Shown here piece after piece: positions 26,439 through 28,797 of a stretch of DNA of 28,797 nucleotides. The notes beneath the pieces were generated by a model. That model searched no databases. It worked only from the letters and a program-made list of their open reading frames with translations, and was not told where the DNA came from. Each line of letters begins with the position of its first letter. The stretch's first letter is position 1. The translations under genes and the position numbers were made by a program. Source of the DNA: a virus; the IMG/VR virus record IMGVR_UViG_3300021960_000367, positions 1-28,797 of that record. One strand, given 5' to 3'.

Positions 26439-27190
26439 TTTAAAAAGTTATAAGACATAGGTGTACCATGTTGAGTGTTATTCAATGGTTCGTTATGTGT
26501 AAGGTTAAAGGATATTGATATACGTTCATAGTTGTCTGCCCTCTCAGGGTCAGGTGCAGGAACACCATGCATAAGATATGAGGGCCATAATAAGAACTCT
26601 CCTTCTCTAGGGAAGACTTGTATTTCATGTTGCATGGTTGGAGTACCATACACTTTCATGTTTTCTAAACCTTGAATGTCATCATAGTATTCCATCTTTG
26701 CACGTGTAGCAAACTCTGCAACGTTATTTGGACTAAAAAACTTTATAGGTTGTGTGTCAACTGTCTTGACGTAAAATGTTCCTGAAATTAAAGAGTTGAC
26801 ATGGTTATGTGTGTCATGCCAATTTGCACCCTCATATCTGTTGACCCATGCACAAAAATGAATATCTGACCTATTCAATGCATCTACTTGATAATTGTAA
26901 TGCAATCTAATAAACTCAATGTAAGAGTCTTTCATGCAGTTTGCAAAATCCTCAAACCATGGCAATGATTCAGTCTTCTCTCTTGAATCTTCATGAAAAT
27001 ATGATGTGTATGTGTTGTTCACTTCACCATCAGGATTACGTTCTTTTATCTCTGCAATGATGTCTCTTACGTCATCTGCAACTTCGTTTAAGTTTAGTGG
27101 ACAGAATCCTCTGAACATGGGTGTTGCAAACAGTTGTAAGTGTTCACCTTTTGCAGGTTGATATTGTGTTTTAGGGTTGTTTGGTCTCAT
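26435..27190 (-). CDS. 2OG-Fe(II) oxygenase (2OG-FeII_Oxy_5-like)
   Basis: The 251-residue protein has W-H-D-T-H-N-H-V-N-S-L-I-S-G near residues 127-140, then F-L-L-W-P-S-Y-L-M-H-G-V-P-A-P with a distal histidine, and R-I-S-I-S-F-N-L with the arginine. This is the PF13759-type layout also seen in the 13172-13840 gene, but the two differ widely. It overlaps the end of the o-spanin gene by 20 bases. Confidence 0.8.
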   Translation of the reverse strand: MRPNNPKTQYQPAKGEHLQLFATPMFRGFCPLNLNEVADDVRDIIAEIKERNPDGEVNNTYTSYFHEDSREKTESLPWFEDFANCMKDSYIEFIRLHYNYQVDALNRSDIHFCAWVNRYEGANWHDTHNHVNSLISGTFYVKTVDTQPIKFFSPNNVAEFATRAKMEYYDDIQGLENMKVYGTPTMQHEIQVFPREGEFLLWPSYLMHGVPAPDPERADNYERISISFNLTHNEPLNNTQHGTPMSYNFLK

Positions 27191-27683
27191 TCTTTTTCAC
27201 TTCCACACCAACAGCAGGTTCGTCATTGATGGTTACATTACGATAATATACAACTACCTCACCCATTTGTTGGATGTATCTACGTAGTTCTTGCATGTTT
27301 GCAGACATCATTTCATAGTCTCCAATTGTGGTTGCAACAAATACTATGTCACCACCATTCAATCTTTTCATTTCATCTAAGAATCTATCTAAGTATGTAT
27401 AACCCTCAGGCCACTCAGGATTCTCTCTGTCTTCAGGTAGACATTCTTTTGGTCTCTTCATAGACCCATCGTCTTGCAATCGTTTAATACAAGGATTGGT
27501 GATGACTGCTTCTGACACTACGTACCACTTAGGATTCTGTAAATCAATTGGACGTGGTAATGTGGGTTGGATGATTTCCAACTTTACTGGTTCCGACTTA
27601 ACCTCTATCTGACGTGTTCCTAATAAGGAACAACCACTAATCAGAATCAGGAGAGTCGAGATTGCTAATGTTCTTGCTATCAT
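27171..27683 (-). CDS. o-spanin-like outer-membrane lipoprotein (Rz1-like)
   Basis: MIARTLAISTLLILISGC is a lipoprotein signal with lipobox I-S-G-C (Cys18). The mature part is periplasmic: P-K-W-Y-V-V-S-E, then D-I-V-F-V-A-T-T-I-G-D-Y-E-M-M-S-A-N-M-Q-E-L-R-R-Y-I and a final VVVYYRNV segment. I recognise the last part from T4-like phage o-spanins. It overlaps the i-spanin gene by 47 bases in another frame, the classic spanin-pair layout. The two link inner and outer membranes and fuse them at lysis. Confidence 0.77.
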   Translation of the reverse strand: MIARTLAISTLLILISGCSLLGTRQIEVKSEPVKLEIIQPTLPRPIDLQNPKWYVVSEAVITNPCIKRLQDDGSMKRPKECLPEDRENPEWPEGYTYLDRFLDEMKRLNGGDIVFVATTIGDYEMMSANMQELRRYIQQMGEVVVYYRNVTINDEPAVGVEVKKNETKQP

Positions 27684-28017
27684 TCTCTATATCCTCAAAA
27701 ACACTTGCAGTTCCATTGTTGATTCTTGTTTCAATCAAGCCTGGTTTTGCAAGTGCAAGTTTATCTAAATTATGTCTTCGAAAGATGTCAAGATATCTAT
27801 CTTTCTCTGCCTCTATTCGTGCATTTGCACGAGTCATGGTCTGTAGTGCTTTACCCTGTCTTTCAAAGTTTTCTTTGATGGTCTCTATGGTACGTTTCTG
27901 TTCTTCGACTGCACCTTCCAACTTGATGTTGTTTGCAGTGAGTGTTTGATTCTCATTATACAAATACCATGACCCTAGTCCTAGTACCAGTATAATTGCA
28001 ATAAAAAATTGATTCAT
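27637..28017 (-). CDS. i-spanin-like inner-membrane protein (Rz-like)
   Basis: One N-terminal membrane helix (residues 4-20, FFIAIILVLGLGSWYLY) is followed by a long periplasmic coiled coil (LEGAVEEQKRTIETIKENFE, RANARIEAEKDRY) and a conserved-looking L-A-K-P-G-L-I-E-T-R-I-N-N-G-T segment. This is the form of phage i-spanins. The ATG shares a base with the TAA of the upstream gene. The gene overlaps the o-spanin start. Confidence 0.77.
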   Translation of the reverse strand: MNQFFIAIILVLGLGSWYLYNENQTLTANNIKLEGAVEEQKRTIETIKENFERQGKALQTMTRANARIEAEKDRYLDIFRRHNLDKLALAKPGLIETRINNGTASVFEDIENDSKNISNLDSPDSD

Positions 28018-28238
28018 TATAACTCCTCTATGGTGTAAGTAAGTCCTTCTGCTGACCTAAACTCCACACATTTACCTGATTCATGTTCTTTGAATTTCAA
28101 GTGTTTTTCTTTCTGAATCAGAATTTTACTCACATTATGTACATGTGTGAAAGTGTTACCTGCATCTGATTTCCGATACACAGTAATCTTGTACTCAGGT
28201 TTCCACCACCTCTTTATTTTTTCCAAAATCTTCTTCAT
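28017..28238 (-). CDS. Conserved hypothetical phage protein, 73 aa
   Basis: After a basic start (MKKILEKIKRWWKPEYKIT) come strands K-I-T-V-Y-R-K-S-D-A-G-N-T-F, V-S-K-I-L-I-Q-K-E-K-H-L-K-F and C-V-E-F-R-S-A-E-G-L-T-Y. I recall this family from marine T4-like phages, with no known function. It shares a base with the i-spanin start (TAATG) and may be in the lysis unit. Confidence 0.68.
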   Translation of the reverse strand: MKKILEKIKRWWKPEYKITVYRKSDAGNTFTHVHNVSKILIQKEKHLKFKEHESGKCVEFRSAEGLTYTIEEL

Positions 28239-28261
28239 AATAATATTTATTTAGTGTATGT

Positions 28262-28285
28262 AAAAAAGGGTGACCCTAGTCACCC
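28262..28285 (-). terminator. Strong intrinsic terminator
   Basis: On the minus strand GGGTGAC-TAGG-GTCACCC forms a 7-bp stem with a 4-nt loop, followed by six T. A second hairpin (ACACTT/AAGTGT) lies just before it, nearer to the 133-aa gene's stop at 28303. It ends the transcript of that gene. Confidence 0.85.
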
Positions 28286-28302
28286 TGACACTTCCCCAAG
28301 TG

Positions 28303-28704
28303 TTATGCCACCATGTTCTTATTGTATTCTCTCAAGTCCTCGATTTCCTCAATCAAGTCCTCTGCACTACCTCTCCATGTTGGGTGGTCAGGTGTGTTAA
28401 AAGGTGAATCAATCACTTCAATGTTGGTGATATAATCAAATGAACCACTCAGACCATTCAGTCTGTTGACATGTTTCATAACAAGAGCAGCAACAGATGC
28501 CTCCGTAAGAGAAGGTGAATTGTAATAAGAGTGTTCACCCTCACCAAATGCATCTTCCTCATAGATTAGTTTGTCCACGTGGAATCCAATCACATACTCA
28601 GAACCACCTTTGAACTTATGGAAGTTAGTTCCATACTCCTCAAGATTCTGAGTGTTGACCACATACCATCTTGCAGTCCCATCTTTAATTCTATCTAATC
28701 CCAT
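28303..28704 (-). CDS. Hypothetical 133-aa phage protein
   Basis: The soluble protein has strands (KGGSEYVIGFHVDKLIYEED) and helices (SLTEASVAALVMKHVNRLNG, AEDLIEEIEDLREYNKNM). The last gene before the strong terminator at 28262-28285. GGAGTATAGT before the ATG at 28704 gives a ribosome site. No family recognised. Confidence 0.65.
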   Translation of the reverse strand: MGLDRIKDGTARWYVVNTQNLEEYGTNFHKFKGGSEYVIGFHVDKLIYEEDAFGEGEHSYYNSPSLTEASVAALVMKHVNRLNGLSGSFDYITNIEVIDSPFNTPDHPTWRGSAEDLIEEIEDLREYNKNMVA

Positions 28705-28705
28705 A

Positions 28706-28797
28706 CTATACTCCGTTTCTTAAACCTTTTAAAATATTGATTGTCTTTTCTGCACTCTCGTGGATGATACCAATACCACCTGCATCTTCTCATGCTT
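28706..28797 (-). pseudogene. 3' end of a broken or truncated coding region at the window edge
   Basis: A frame ending at the TAG at 28706-28708 reads EDAGGIGIIHESAEKTINIL and then KGLRNGV, which looks like a real C-terminus placed one base before the next gene. Only five bases from the edge the frame meets a TGA (28790-28792), and no ATG or GTG follows. Either the last bases are mis-assembled or the gene is broken. Confidence 0.3.

Noticed and set aside
28244-28251. AATAAATA on the minus strand, one mismatch to the T4 late promoter TATAAATA
   Set aside because: Transcription would begin almost on the start codon of the 73-aa gene, and such AT-rich octamers occur by chance here (others near 7880 and 16000).
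1-28797. CRISPR array, insertion sequence or integrase with attachment site
   Set aside because: No array of evenly spaced repeats, transposase or integrase motifs, or terminal inverted repeats were seen; the tRNAs are not flanked by an integrase gene.

Overview
This window is a piece of a large AT-rich dsDNA phage genome of the T4-like myovirus type, most like the marine relatives that infect cyanobacteria or SAR11-type bacteria. Three T4 core replication/transcription genes are recognisable on the minus strand in T4 order: RNase H (rnh, 11639-12481), the late-transcription co-activator gp33 (1210-1446) and the helicase loader gp59 (322-915). Lipoboxes, a spanin pair and a SleB-type wall hydrolase indicate a Gram-negative host. 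No photosynthesis gene is present, so the host cannot be named from this window.

Layout, read in the main coding direction (28797 to 1). 28.8-27.2 kb: small proteins, a strong terminator and an i-spanin/o-spanin pair. 27.2-24.1 kb: three consecutive 2OG-Fe(II)-oxygenase-like genes, a zinc-finger ORF and a membrane ORF that overprint one another, and a sulfotransferase whose stop codon lies inside tRNA-Ala. 24.1-21.4 kb: tRNA-Ala and tRNA-Ser, a MazG-like enzyme, small conserved genes, a glycosyltransferase-like protein and another oxygenase-like gene. 21.5-20.4 kb: a plus-strand island (PD-(D/E)XK nuclease plus membrane protein) behind a 394-base control region. 20.3-16.0 kb: early-type small genes with strong sigma70 promoters, a DUF262-HNH protein and a run of five tiny, mostly membrane, proteins. 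16.0-11.1 kb: a carbamoyltransferase split into two genes, a small nuclease, a 2OG oxygenase, RNase H and an AT-hook protein. 11.0-7.6 kb: an acidic HeH/SAP-like protein, a radical SAM/SPASM enzyme and an SDR. 7.6-4.2 kb: three tRNAs, many small genes, and a SleB-type wall hydrolase preceded by tiny membrane ORFs. 4.2 kb to the end: conserved phage genes, a RecB-type nuclease, gp33 and gp59.

The most distinctive feature is a recurring composite control element. On the minus strand a G-rich/C-rich hairpin carries the -35 box TTGACA (or TAGACA) in its 9-nt loop. Its T-run is the promoter spacer, and the -10 box follows exactly 18 nt after the -35. Four copies (6.1, 6.5, 7.6 and 19.9 kb) sit just downstream of a gene or tRNA, so one sequence appears both to terminate the upstream unit and to start the next. 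Three promoters (6.1, 6.5 and 20.4 kb) also share ATGATG beginning exactly at the predicted +1. The rest of the window is tightly packed, with many ATGA and TAATG start/stop overlaps.

Enzymes able to decorate a macromolecule are concentrated here: five oxygenase-like genes, carbamoyltransferase, sulfotransferase, glycosyltransferase-like, radical SAM and SDR. Whether their target is DNA, virion protein or a glycan cannot be read from sequence alone. Family names are recalled from knowledge of sequence motifs; no search was run.
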